Shown here one piece after another: positions 25,487 through 33,413 of a stretch of DNA of 39,995 nucleotides. The translations under genes and the position numbers were made by a program. The first letter of the stretch is position 1, and the number at the start of each line of letters is the position of its first letter. The DNA is from Phycisphaerae bacterium (GTDB lineage Bacteria; Planctomycetota; Phycisphaerae; Phycisphaerales; SM1A02). The stretch lies in the NCBI GenBank assembly GCA_018701395.1, contig JABIWU010000022.1:1-39995 (forward strand). Reading direction: 5' to 3'. Under the pieces are notes generated by a model that searched no databases, had not been told where the DNA came from, and was given only the letters and a program-made list of their open reading frames with translations.

Positions 25487-26406
25487 GCAGTTTCGCGATC
25501 GACCGTGTTTTGGTAAGAAGCGTGGAGTTGTTTTGAGAGTTGTCCAACAACCCCGTCACAAATAGGTTGGTTCTGTGTATCTTCACCCCCTTCACCTTGA
25601 ACCGTAGCCCGAACCCCAACAACCGGCAACACGCCCCAGCTGGAGTTCGTCAAAAAGACCTCGTCTGCATCGAGCAATTCATCAAACGAAACAGATTTTT
25701 TATTTGTGCCAATTCCGAGATCATCAGCGATGCCAACGATAATTTTCCGGGTGATTCCCGGCAAGACAGCAGATGGTTCTTCATCAACACTCTCTTCACC
25801 CCTTGCAATAGGTGTAAACAACGTTCCGTTTTTAACACCGAATATATTGCTAACGCATCCACCGGCAACACAGGCGCTAGGAGTAAGCCACAACGCCTCA
25901 CCACATTGTTGCATCGCAGACATTTGCAAATTCAATAGCCTTGCCCAGTAGTTTAAAGTTTTATGACCCGCAGTAAATTCGTAAGGATTTATTCTTCCGC
26001 TTGCAAGAGAAACAAGAACTCCGTTTTCATAAAATCCATCTGGATATTTTGTTGCTGGTTGAGATTGAATAACAATGGTTGGGTCACCCCCACCTTCCCC
26101 GGTTTGTTGCAACATATTTAAGTCGCCACCAGTTATCGTAATTCGCACACGCGCTTCTTTTTGCTCATTTTCTTTTATGGTTAATTGAAGCGCTTCCATT
26201 AGGGGTTCTGTTTGAAGCCTTTCCGTTAATCGAAGCGCGGCGGCGGAATCAGCAAGGCGGTTCATGTGGTCTTGTGCACGAAACACGCGACCATTTCGTG
26301 CAATCATTGTTTCAAACAAACCAACACCGTGTTGAATCCCGGCATCAAACACACTCATCTTGGCATCTTTGTCATCGACAAAGCTACCGTTTACCCAAAC
26401 TTTCAT
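25477..26406 (-). CDS. Class IV aminotransferase (BCAT / aminodeoxychorismate lyase-like)
   Basis: PLP enzyme of fold type IV, 309 residues. The N-terminal WVNGSFVDDKDAKMSVFD and GVGLFETM blocks are typical of the family. HKTLNYWARLL contains the PLP lysine, and DEVFLTNSSWGVLPV is the C-terminal phosphate-binding region. Members include branched-chain and D-amino acid aminotransferases and 4-amino-4-deoxychorismate lyase (PabC). Sequence alone does not settle which, and no pab or ilv gene is near. The ATG at 26406 overlaps the previous stop as ATGA, so I reject the TTG start at 26415. It is the last gene of the seven-gene lptB cluster. Confidence 0.85.
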   Translation of the reverse strand: MKVWVNGSFVDDKDAKMSVFDAGIQHGVGLFETMIARNGRVFRAQDHMNRLADSAAALRLTERLQTEPLMEALQLTIKENEQKEARVRITITGGDLNMLQQTGEGGGDPTIVIQSQPATKYPDGFYENGVLVSLASGRINPYEFTAGHKTLNYWARLLNLQMSAMQQCGEALWLTPSACVAGGCVSNIFGVKNGTLFTPIARGEESVDEEPSAVLPGITRKIIVGIADDLGIGTNKKSVSFDELLDADEVFLTNSSWGVLPVVGVRATVQGEGGEDTQNQPICDGVVGQLSKQLHASYQNTVDRETAQG

Positions 26407-26813
26407 TGTGTCCAAGCTCCAGCAATTAACAGCGGCTCGGTATCAGAATTGCAAATAATTCTTAATCCAGCAACATCTTTTTCGTTAATTTGAAAAACAG
26501 CAACATGCGTTGCTGTTCCATCTCCGTATTTGTCATTGTCACCACTGGTAACGATGACATTAAAGCCTCCCTCAAACTCTTTTGATTTTAGATACACCGC
26601 AGAGAGAGAATTTGCGAGCGTGGGTTTGATAATTGGGTCAAGAATTATGTCGTTAATGAATGAAGGATCAACGCGAAAAAGGGGAATCAATTTAACAACC
26701 TCATGCTGAACATGTGACGAGACACTAGATTCCCTTTCTGCTGACCACCAAGAAACACTCCCCGCAACAGCGAGAATTAAAACCAAGCCAACGTACCTTC
26801 GAATGTTATTCAC
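26403..26813 (-). CDS. Hypothetical membrane-anchored protein
   Basis: Not recognised. The 136-residue product has one N-terminal membrane helix or signal anchor (about 6-24, positively charged before it). A soluble extracytoplasmic domain of about 110 residues follows with no family motif that I know. The start is GTG and overlaps the PEGA lipoprotein gene by 8 nt; its stop overlaps the aminotransferase start as ATGA. This coupling shows it is a real gene of the lptB cluster. An envelope function is inferred from context. Confidence 0.68.
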   Translation of the reverse strand: MNNIRRYVGLVLILAVAGSVSWWSAERESSVSSHVQHEVVKLIPLFRVDPSFINDIILDPIIKPTLANSLSAVYLKSKEFEGGFNVIVTSGDNDKYGDGTATHVAVFQINEKDVAGLRIICNSDTEPLLIAGAWTQ

Positions 26814-27198
26814 GGTCGGTACCCCGCGAATAGGTTCTTAAATCTTTTGCTCGCTCAAGTAACTCTTCTGGATTGCTCTTAATTGGATCGAGTTCAAAAT
26901 GCCAAATAGTTTCTGTGTCAATGTTAATAGGTGCAACTTCGGCGGCTAAATCTACAAACGGCACATCCCAATACGGCCTGTCGGTCCACGCCGTTGTCAT
27001 GAGTGGCTCTGAACCATCGTTCTCTATACGAATATCGTATTCACCGTGGTATGTAAAGTTAAACGATACGGGCGTACGACCAATTTCTCGGTCGTTTACC
27101 CAAATCAATGCACCGGGCGGGTTGCTCGAAATTGAAATAGTTCGCTTTACACAACCAAGCATCAAACTGCTCGCAAAAATGAATAGGATTAATCGCAT
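26806..27198 (-). CDS. PEGA-domain lipoprotein
   Basis: Exported lipoprotein of 130 residues. The signal peptide ends LMLGC (C16 lipidated). Next comes a PEGA-type beta domain (about 20-70) with the recognisable SNPPGALIWVNDREIGRTP core, a short module thought to bind surface polysaccharide or protein. The rest ends in a charged helix. The gene is 38 nt after lptB and overlaps the next gene by 8 nt. Position and domain suggest an envelope role. Confidence 0.78.
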   Translation of the reverse strand: MRLILFIFASSLMLGCVKRTISISSNPPGALIWVNDREIGRTPVSFNFTYHGEYDIRIENDGSEPLMTTAWTDRPYWDVPFVDLAAEVAPINIDTETIWHFELDPIKSNPEELLERAKDLRTYSRGTDRE

Positions 27199-27236
27199 TG
27201 GTGAAATTATATAAAAAGTAGAAGAGTTAGATTTGA

Positions 27237-27971
27237 TTAATCAAACTCATCTCCTTTGAAAGTTGAGGCAAGGTAGTGTTTTCTTACTAATTCATCATTA
27301 ATAATCGTTTTTGGGTCTCCGTCGCGGAGGTTTTTACCATCATCAATGATGTAAGCCCGATCACAGATATGCAAGGTTTGTTGAACAGCGTGGTCTGTTA
27401 CCAGAATCGCAATACCAGAGTCAGCTAATTTTCTGACCTCCTTCTGAACATCTTCAACGGTGTGTGGGTCAACCGCCGCAAACGGCTCATCGAGCAAAAT
27501 TAATTTCGGACGAGTTATAAGCGAACGCGCAATTTCTAATCGCCTTCGCTCACCCCCACTGCAGGTTCGGGCTAAATGTTTTCTCTTGTGTTCTAAATGA
27601 AATTGTTCAAGCAGCTCGTTGCAACGTTGTTTTTGGACAGGCTTCGGAATGGACAGCGTTTCAAGTATGGTGAGTAAATTATCTTCACACGTCATGCCCC
27701 TGAACACGCTCGGTTCTTGAGCCAGGTACCCCATACCACGCTGTGCGTGTTGGTACATCGGCAGATAGGTAACATCTTCGCCGTCAAACAACACTCGACC
27801 GTTCTCGGGTGTAATCATTCCAATCATCATCCTGAACGATGTAGTTTTACCAGCCCCGTTTGGTCCGAGCAGACCAACAATTTCGCCCTCGTTTACTTCA
27901 AGCGAAACCTCATCAACAACTTTCCGGCCAGCGTAACTTTTTATTAAATTAGAAGCAGATAACAGAGCCAT
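27237..27971 (-). CDS. lptB: LptB-like lipopolysaccharide export ATPase
   Basis: ATP-binding subunit that drives LPS extraction from the inner membrane with LptF/LptG. The 244-residue protein has Walker A LLGPNGAGKTTS, a Q-loop in GYLAQEPSVFRGMT, the signature CSGGERRRLEIAR, Walker B LILLDEPFAAVDP and the switch TDHAVQQTL. The FAAVDP and YLAQEPSVF forms and the C-terminal length are characteristic of LptB rather than of amino acid transporter ATPases. The start is 2 nt after the stop of the 261-residue membrane protein gene. No lptA, lptC, lptF or lptG is recognisable beside it. Confidence 0.9.
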   Translation of the reverse strand: MALLSASNLIKSYAGRKVVDEVSLEVNEGEIVGLLGPNGAGKTTSFRMMIGMITPENGRVLFDGEDVTYLPMYQHAQRGMGYLAQEPSVFRGMTCEDNLLTILETLSIPKPVQKQRCNELLEQFHLEHKRKHLARTCSGGERRRLEIARSLITRPKLILLDEPFAAVDPHTVEDVQKEVRKLADSGIAILVTDHAVQQTLHICDRAYIIDDGKNLRDGDPKTIINDELVRKHYLASTFKGDEFD

Positions 27972-27973
27972 GA

Positions 27974-28759
27974 TTATTCCTCAACAATGTCTTCTTCTTC
28001 GGTTTCAATCACCTCAACCTTTACGCGCCGCGCAAGCGGTGTCCAATCTTCCGGATAAAATCTGTGCGCGAGTTTGCCAATAATTAGATGCATATCTTTG
28101 TAAATATAATCGTCTAATAAAACCGGTGCGTGGTCATCAATAATTACCTTTGCAGTCCAGGTTGTGCGGGATTTTCCCGTCTTGGAAATCCATCGCTCCA
28201 TATCAATGTCTTTTATTTCTTCTTTGGTCCAACTCCCCTCCGGCGTGGTTAGGGTGCCGTCATCATCAAAACGGTAAGCCTTTGCTTTTTTTGCCGTTTT
28301 TGAATATGCCCAAAAGTAATAAAATCCAAACGGGAGGCAAATAATAAACAGCCACTGCATTGGTAAATCGTATTTACTTGGAGGCGTGACATCCCCGTAT
28401 TTTGTCAGGTTTTTTTCAACGACCGCCTGTGCTTCACGAAGTTTATTGCTGTCGCCGCTAGATATAGCTTCGCGGAATAACACAAGCGCATTCATCCACT
28501 CTTCATCTTGGCCGTTATCTTCTTCGATTGCAACGGCAATCGCAACATTTGCTTTGTCGCGCTCTTCTGCGCCCACCTCTACAAAAAAGGCCGGTTGAAT
28601 AAAATCAAGCTGCAGTTTTGCGCGAGAAGATTCCTTTATTGCGTTTGGAATAACAACCACATAATCAATCACGCCCCAAACCCCAAGCACTATGCAAACA
28701 ATCACCATAACTATTGTTTTTAGCCAATATCTTGTTGCTAGCGATGTTGTAATTGCCAC
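27974..28759 (-). CDS. Two-helix membrane protein, unknown function, next to lptB
   Basis: Not recognised. The 261-residue protein has one membrane helix near the N-terminus (about 13-37), a hydrophilic Ala/Glu-rich region of about 85 residues, a second helix (about 127-148), and a C-terminal soluble domain of about 110 residues ending in an acidic tail (EEEDIVEE). With the N-terminus inside, the middle part would be periplasmic and the C-terminal domain cytoplasmic. It starts with GTG preceded by AAAGG, and its stop is 2 nt from lptB, so the two are coupled. It could be an LPS-export partner, but it does not look like LptC, LptF or LptG. Confidence 0.72.
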   Translation of the reverse strand: MAITTSLATRYWLKTIVMVIVCIVLGVWGVIDYVVVIPNAIKESSRAKLQLDFIQPAFFVEVGAEERDKANVAIAVAIEEDNGQDEEWMNALVLFREAISSGDSNKLREAQAVVEKNLTKYGDVTPPSKYDLPMQWLFIICLPFGFYYFWAYSKTAKKAKAYRFDDDGTLTTPEGSWTKEEIKDIDMERWISKTGKSRTTWTAKVIIDDHAPVLLDDYIYKDMHLIIGKLAHRFYPEDWTPLARRVKVEVIETEEEDIVEE

Positions 28760-28783
28760 GGGTAGTACCTTTATTCTTTATCC

Positions 28784-29383
28784 CTACTTGTCTTCATCGC
28801 ACAGTGTACGACAAAGTTCAACTCCCGCACTATAAACGCAAGTACAAGTAGAAACGGCTGGCAGGTGGGCAAGAAGGTAATCAAGCTGCCTCTTTGTTGT
28901 GCTTTCGGGGTTTAACTTTGATAAGACGTGGTCGCCAAGTTCTTCAAGTGCATGATCAAACCAGGCACAAGTGGGCTTTTGCGGATTTTTCGGTTCTTCA
29001 ATTTGTATTCGAACCATCACGCCACTCCCAAGGGCTACTATTGGGCACAACCCAAGACTTGTTGATGGCTCGCGGCATAGAACAAGTGCACAGTGACCTT
29101 TTTCACGTAAAGCGTGGTGAATTAAACCAGCATCGCGTCCTACGAGCGGAGGTCTTACGAGATATCGCCCGCCACCGTAAAGCGCATCTTCGTTTTCGAA
29201 TGATTCAACTATTTGAACACGTTTGCCGTTTTTTGCAAGAGTCGAAATAGATGTTCGCAGAACACAAAGTTCCTTCAGGGCAGCAGCAAGACCCATCCAG
29301 TTTTCACTGGACCTTATTTGGGCAACTTTTTCTACCGAAACTTTCTCTTTTTTGAATAACGTACTAGGTTTTTGATTTGCCAT
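28784..29383 (-). CDS. Hypothetical soluble protein (199 aa)
   Basis: Not recognised. Cytosolic by appearance, with no signal peptide or membrane segment. It is rather rich in Cys, with a CTC motif near residue 181 and further cysteines at the C-terminus. The middle (GGGRYLVRPPLVGRD, LGSGVMVRIQIEEP) looks beta-rich. It lies 24 nt before the 261-residue membrane protein gene and 22 nt after the 190-residue gene, so it belongs to the lptB cluster. It may be distantly related to its upstream neighbour, since both have a late beta segment of the form GVxVxIQ, but I cannot show this. Confidence 0.62.
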   Translation of the reverse strand: MANQKPSTLFKKEKVSVEKVAQIRSSENWMGLAAALKELCVLRTSISTLAKNGKRVQIVESFENEDALYGGGRYLVRPPLVGRDAGLIHHALREKGHCALVLCREPSTSLGLCPIVALGSGVMVRIQIEEPKNPQKPTCAWFDHALEELGDHVLSKLNPESTTKRQLDYLLAHLPAVSTCTCVYSAGVELCRTLCDEDK

Positions 29384-29405
29384 AAAAAAAGACGACTAAG
29401 AAAAA

Positions 29406-29978
29406 CTATCCTGCGTACGCCTCCCGAACTTCATCGGCTAATACACTGTTTCCAAACCACAACTTAACTGGGCCACCGGGTTGAATGTGCACCAACATTG
29501 GTGCGCCCACCGGAATTAGGAAAACACCTTGCTCTGGAGTTTCCGAATCATTCATAAGCGCAGTAATTAAATCAATTAATATTTGTTCATCTCCCGTTTC
29601 AAATAAGAGTGGGTCTCTAGTGTTTAGTTTGATAGTTGCGGAAGCATCAAATTCTTGCCACACATCGTTTCCGGCCATGCTAAAAGCCACCGCATCAAAT
29701 ACAGACCGCCATTTTCCAACCGGAACCAACAACGAATTGCCGTCATGTATTTTTCTAATGACACGAACGAGCGTTTCAACCATCTGTCCAGAGGTCAAAT
29801 CCAGACAGAACGTTCCACTATCGCTCTTACAGGGATTAGATTCGTTACAAAAGCAATTGGTAATAGCGGCGAACGAGGGGTCTACTTTTAGATAGATGCA
29901 AGCGTCTCCATCCGCATGGTGTGTTACGCTAAGCTCCTCAAGTAGGTCGGCTATTTCTTGTTCAGGGAGAAAATCCAA
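29406..29978 (-). CDS. Hypothetical soluble protein with Cys-rich segment (190 aa)
   Basis: Not recognised. The first gene of the lptB cluster. Residues about 42-58 contain CFC, CK and FC cysteines within 17 residues, which could bind a metal. The rest is alpha/beta with a C-terminal VFLIPVGAPMLVHIQPGG strand region. The start is TTG with a weak GGA upstream; no in-frame ATG exists until well inside the domain. A promoter with 17-nt spacing sits 13 nt upstream (29992-30020). It is divergent from the phosphatase gene across 68 nt. Confidence 0.62.
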   Translation of the reverse strand: MDFLPEQEIADLLEELSVTHHADGDACIYLKVDPSFAAITNCFCNESNPCKSDSGTFCLDLTSGQMVETLVRVIRKIHDGNSLLVPVGKWRSVFDAVAFSMAGNDVWQEFDASATIKLNTRDPLLFETGDEQILIDLITALMNDSETPEQGVFLIPVGAPMLVHIQPGGPVKLWFGNSVLADEVREAYAG

Positions 29979-29991
29979 GTATCAATTCCAA

Positions 29992-30020
29992 TCTTTAGTG
30001 TGTAATGTATTGGTATTCAA
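29992..30020 (-). promoter_or_regulatory. Putative promoter of the lptB cluster
   Basis: Minus strand TTGAAT (30020-30015) and TAAAGA (29997-29992) are 17 nt apart. The -10 box is 13 nt before the TTG start at 29978. It overlaps the phosphatase promoter on the other strand, so the two would compete for polymerase. Confidence 0.5.
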
Positions 30021-30038
30021 TACGATAGTGGCTACTAT
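30010..30038 (+). promoter_or_regulatory. Putative promoter of the phosphatase-rpiB operon
   Basis: TTGGTA (30010-30015) and TACTAT (30033-30038) are exactly 17 nt apart. The -10 box is 8 nt from the ATG at 30047, the same distance as at 7254/7263. The mRNA should be leaderless or nearly so, and no Shine-Dalgarno sequence is present. Confidence 0.6.
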
Positions 30039-30046
30039 TGCAAGTG

Positions 30047-30487
30047 ATGTCCATTTCAACCATACTTTTTGTTTGTACTGGCAACACGTGCCGAAGCCCA
30101 ATGGCCGAGGGTATTGCCCAAAAATGGCTAGATGAAAACGGTTTTAGCGACTGGCTGGCTGTTTCGGCGGGGATTTTTGCTGCTGAGGGCTGTCCAATAA
30201 GCGATGAGACTATATCGGCACTCTCGAAGCGTGGAATATCTTTTAGTGGAACAAGCAAGCCAATTACAAAAGAAATGGCAACTTCGGCGACGGCTGTTCT
30301 CTGTATGTCTAAAAACCACCTTCTCACAGCGATGCAATTTGCGGACAACGCAGAACTTTTAGATCCAAAAGGCGACATACACGACCCAATTGGTCAAAGC
30401 CAATCCGTGTACGATGAACTGGCGAGTCAAATGGAAGTCTTAATTTCAACAAAACTAAAATCACTGACAAGTAAGGGAACAAAATGA
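30047..30487 (+). CDS. Low-molecular-weight phosphatase, YwlE (protein-arginine phosphatase) type
   Basis: Cys-based phosphatase of 146 residues. The P-loop is C10-TGNTC-R16, with SPMAE right after it, and the late DPIG (in DIHDPIGQ) holds the general acid. A Thr (T14) stands where ordinary LMW tyrosine phosphatases have Ile or Val. In Bacillus YwlE this Thr selects phospho-arginine, so an arginine phosphatase is plausible. In Bacillus, ywlE also neighbours rpiB (ywlF), as here. The ATG at 30047 is chosen over the TTG at 30038, which is part of the promoter. The stop overlaps the rpiB start as ATGA. No McsB-like arginine kinase is in the window. Confidence 0.87.
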   Translation: MSISTILFVCTGNTCRSPMAEGIAQKWLDENGFSDWLAVSAGIFAAEGCPISDETISALSKRGISFSGTSKPITKEMATSATAVLCMSKNHLLTAMQFADNAELLDPKGDIHDPIGQSQSVYDELASQMEVLISTKLKSLTSKGTK

Positions 30488-30924
30488 CTTTTCAAATTGG
30501 AACAATTGCAATTGGCTCAGACCACAGAGCACGAGAAATAGTTGACGGACTCGCAACACACCTTGAACCACTTGGTTGGACAGTTCGCAAACATTATGGT
30601 GGCGATGCGGATTCGGTTGATTATCCATGCATCTCAAATGCAGTAACAAGTGAAGTTGTTTCGGGCGAAGCAGTTTGTGGCGTTTTGATTTGTGGCTCTG
30701 GAATTGGGATGTCAATGGCGGCGAATAAAGCAGACGGCATTCGTGCGGCGCTTGTGCATGAGCCAAACGCTGCGGAGATGAGCCGGAGGCACAACGACGC
30801 AAACGTACTCTGTATGGCGGCAAATAGTCCCATGGATAGTGATTACAACGCCATCGTTGACACTTGGCTTGCAACCGAATTCGAGGGTGGTCGCCACCAA
30901 CGACGGGTCGAACTTATGCGTTAA
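30484..30924 (+). CDS. rpiB: Ribose-5-phosphate isomerase B
   Basis: Interconverts ribose 5-phosphate and ribulose 5-phosphate in the pentose phosphate pathway. The 146-residue protein shows the RpiB/LacAB family motifs: the N-terminal AIGSDHR, DSVDYP, the catalytic-Cys block GVLICGSGIGMSMAANK, and SRRHNDANVLCM. The start overlaps the phosphatase stop as ATGA, so both are translated from one transcript. The 3' end is 5 nt from the stop of the convergent pepA. Confidence 0.94.
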   Translation: MTFQIGTIAIGSDHRAREIVDGLATHLEPLGWTVRKHYGGDADSVDYPCISNAVTSEVVSGEAVCGVLICGSGIGMSMAANKADGIRAALVHEPNAAEMSRRHNDANVLCMAANSPMDSDYNAIVDTWLATEFEGGRHQRRVELMR

Positions 30925-30929
30925 TTGTT

Positions 30930-32381
30930 TTATTGAGACTCTGCAAGTTCGGTGAGCAGGCGAACTCCCCAACCCGTTGGACCAGCGCAATACAGACCTC
31001 GGTCTCTTTCAACACTACTCACACCAGCAATGTCAATATGTGCCCATGGTATATTTTCGTCAACAAAGAAACTTAAGAATGCCGCACCTTGAATCGGGTG
31101 CGCACCTCGCGCAGGTGCCGAGTTGTGTAAGTCAGCATGTTTTGCCCGCATGTAATCTCGATGCTCTTCCCAAAGAGGTAATTCCCAAACCCGCTCTCCG
31201 GTATTTTTTGACGCGCCTTCAATTTGTTTCTTTAGTTTTGCATCGTTGCACCACAGCCCAGCACAGAAAGAACCAAGTGCAACTACAACACCGCCCGTTA
31301 GTGTTGCCATGTCCACAATTTTTGTTGGTTTGATTTGTTTACACGCCCACGCAAGACCGTCGGCTAAAACAAGCCGCCCCTCTGCGTCAGTATTTGTTAC
31401 TTCAACAGTTACACCATTAAACATTTCAATAATGTCATCAGGTCGATACGCGTTGCTGCTAACCATATTTTCCGCGCAGGGTAAAATGGCGGTAACGCGA
31501 GCGGGAACATTGAGGTTTGCAATGGCTTCCATCGCTCCCAGAACACCCATTCCACCGTTTTTGTCATATTTCATCCCCTTCATGCCGTTACTTATTTTTA
31601 ATGAGTATCCACCGGTGTCGTAGGTAATTGTTTTACCAACAAGGCACAAATGTTCATCACGGTTCGTTTTTTTGCTGGGGTTGTGTTCTAGAATTATTAA
31701 ACACGGTTTCTCTTTTGAGCCCTTGCCGACATTCACAATGCCGTTGAGACCAAGCTTTACTGCTTGGGCGTAGGAAATAACACTACATCTTAGTCCACAT
31801 TTTTTAGCTATTTTTTTAGCTTCTTTTGCCATCCAAGGCGGGTTGCAGATGTTTGGAGGTGTTGCCGCAATTCTTCGAGCATCGTTTACCGCGTTCCCGA
31901 GAATAACCCCACGAGTTAAACCGCCCACCACCACTTTAGACTTGCTTGTTATTTGCAAAGCGCCAAGTTTTGCTTCTCGTTTTGTTGCCGACCCATCAAA
32001 TTGATCAACACGCCAAGAGGCAATAGTCATTCCTTCTCCAACTAATTGGCCGAGTTCTTTTTCATTCACGACCCCTTGCGGAATCGTTAAATGCAATTCA
32101 ATACTAGCGGAGCGCAACCCACCCCGCCTAAGTGCCCGAACAATCGAGCCACCAAGGTCGCGAAGGGCATCGCGTTCCAGTTCACCTTTTTTACCCAGCC
32201 CAACAAAAAGAACCGAACCAATTCTGGTGGTTTCACCCCTTTTGCCAGAGAAGTTGTTGCTTGCTATTGCTTCCAAGCACACATCATTCCATGGCGAAAG
32301 AGCGTTTGAAACACCCTTTGAATCTTGCCAAACCCCAAGAACATGTGTCTTTGGGCGCGCACTACGTATTTGTATAGACAT
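30930..32381 (-). CDS. pepA: M17 leucyl aminopeptidase
   Basis: Cytosolic metallo-aminopeptidase that removes N-terminal residues from peptides. The 483-residue protein has the divergent N-terminal domain (1-165). The catalytic domain contains VGKTITYDTGGYSLK and MKYDKNGGMGVLGA, with Lys and Asp metal ligands, and the signature N330-TDAEGRLVL. GVRLL ends the protein. The start is uncertain among ATG 32381, ATG 32387 and GTG 32396; none has a good ribosome binding site, and 32381 best fits the family N-terminus. Only 21 nt separate it from the divergent thiD2-thiE gene. Confidence 0.93.
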   Translation of the reverse strand: MSIQIRSARPKTHVLGVWQDSKGVSNALSPWNDVCLEAIASNNFSGKRGETTRIGSVLFVGLGKKGELERDALRDLGGSIVRALRRGGLRSASIELHLTIPQGVVNEKELGQLVGEGMTIASWRVDQFDGSATKREAKLGALQITSKSKVVVGGLTRGVILGNAVNDARRIAATPPNICNPPWMAKEAKKIAKKCGLRCSVISYAQAVKLGLNGIVNVGKGSKEKPCLIILEHNPSKKTNRDEHLCLVGKTITYDTGGYSLKISNGMKGMKYDKNGGMGVLGAMEAIANLNVPARVTAILPCAENMVSSNAYRPDDIIEMFNGVTVEVTNTDAEGRLVLADGLAWACKQIKPTKIVDMATLTGGVVVALGSFCAGLWCNDAKLKKQIEGASKNTGERVWELPLWEEHRDYMRAKHADLHNSAPARGAHPIQGAAFLSFFVDENIPWAHIDIAGVSSVERDRGLYCAGPTGWGVRLLTELAESQ

Positions 32382-32402
32382 AAACATGTGATACACCCTA
32401 CC

Positions 32403-33413
32403 ATGAACACCATGTCCGTTGTTCAGCGAATATTAGATGCAAACATAAACCGCGCAGCCGAGGGGATGCGTGTTCTCGAAGACATTTCCCGCTTTGAGTT
32501 AAATAACCGTGGGCTCAGCAAAAAAATAAAATGTTGCAGGCACGCTCTTCGTTCTGTGAAAACATCTACCGAATTTCGTGACGTAGCAAACGATGTTGGA
32601 ACCGCAATTTCGACACCTCAAGAGGAGTGTCGAAACTCGATGCACGATATCGCAACCGCCGCAGGCAATCGCTGTGCAGAAGCGCTACGTGTTATTGAAG
32701 AGTTTTTAAAACTAAGCGACAATCAAAACGACATTGAACAAATCAGATATGAAATGTATGACCATTGTGCCAAAATACTACATCTGCTTGGTGCATCGAT
32801 TAAGAAACAATGGGGTGTGTGTTTTGTAATGACCGTAGACGACTGTTTGTTAGCGTGGCAAGACACCCTTGCCCAATCACTGGTTGCAGGTTGTGATTGC
32901 GTCCAAGTTCGCGAAAAAAATATGTCAACCGCTCAACTAATTACACATGTTCGAAAAGTAAAAGAAATTGCAGACACGCACAGTGCTCAAGTAATCGTAA
33001 ACGATCGCGTAGATGTTTATTTGGCAACCAAAGTCGCAGGCGTTCACCTTGGTAATAATGACATGTCAGTATCGGATGCTCGAAATCTATGTGGCACAGA
33101 ATGCATTATTGGCGCCACGGCTCATACAACTAGCATGTCAAAAGAATTGATTGCGCATGGGGCGGACTATATCGGCGTAGGGGCCATGTTTAATTCACCA
33201 ACAAAACCAGATGTACAAGTTGCACCACTTTCGCTTTTGAAAAACGTGTTGGCATACAACCACCTCGCCATTGGCGGGATTACGCCGAATAACGTTCACG
33301 AGTTGTATAATGAGGGATGCAAGGGCGTTGCCATAAGCTCCGCAATTGCAAGCTCTCCCGTTCCAGAAAAAGTAGTAGCAAAAATTCTACAACCAGAGCG
33401 CCAGCCCGCATGA
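32403..33413 (+). CDS. thiE: ThiD2-ThiE fusion (HMP-P kinase / thiamine phosphate synthase)
   Basis: Two thiamine biosynthesis domains in 336 residues. Residues 1-125 are an all-helical domain of the ThiD2 type (ILDANINRAAEGMRVLEDISRF, AGNRCAEALRVIEEF). In other bacteria this family is a monofunctional HMP-phosphate kinase, often fused to ThiE. Residues about 135-336 are a TIM-barrel thiamine phosphate synthase with VQVREK, VNDRVDVYLA, GVHLG, TAHT, DYIGVGAMFNSPTK and AIGGITPNNV. The ATG at 32403 is preferred; an in-frame start at 32325 would add residues antisense to pepA. There is no TPP riboswitch, as only 21 nt separate it from pepA. Its stop overlaps the antiporter start as ATGA. Confidence 0.9.
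   Translation: MNTMSVVQRILDANINRAAEGMRVLEDISRFELNNRGLSKKIKCCRHALRSVKTSTEFRDVANDVGTAISTPQEECRNSMHDIATAAGNRCAEALRVIEEFLKLSDNQNDIEQIRYEMYDHCAKILHLLGASIKKQWGVCFVMTVDDCLLAWQDTLAQSLVAGCDCVQVREKNMSTAQLITHVRKVKEIADTHSAQVIVNDRVDVYLATKVAGVHLGNNDMSVSDARNLCGTECIIGATAHTTSMSKELIAHGADYIGVGAMFNSPTKPDVQVAPLSLLKNVLAYNHLAIGGITPNNVHELYNEGCKGVAISSAIASSPVPEKVVAKILQPERQPA

Noticed and set aside
32382-32402. TPP riboswitch expected before a thiamine gene
   Set aside because: Only 21 nt are available and no THI-box core is seen in or near the gap.
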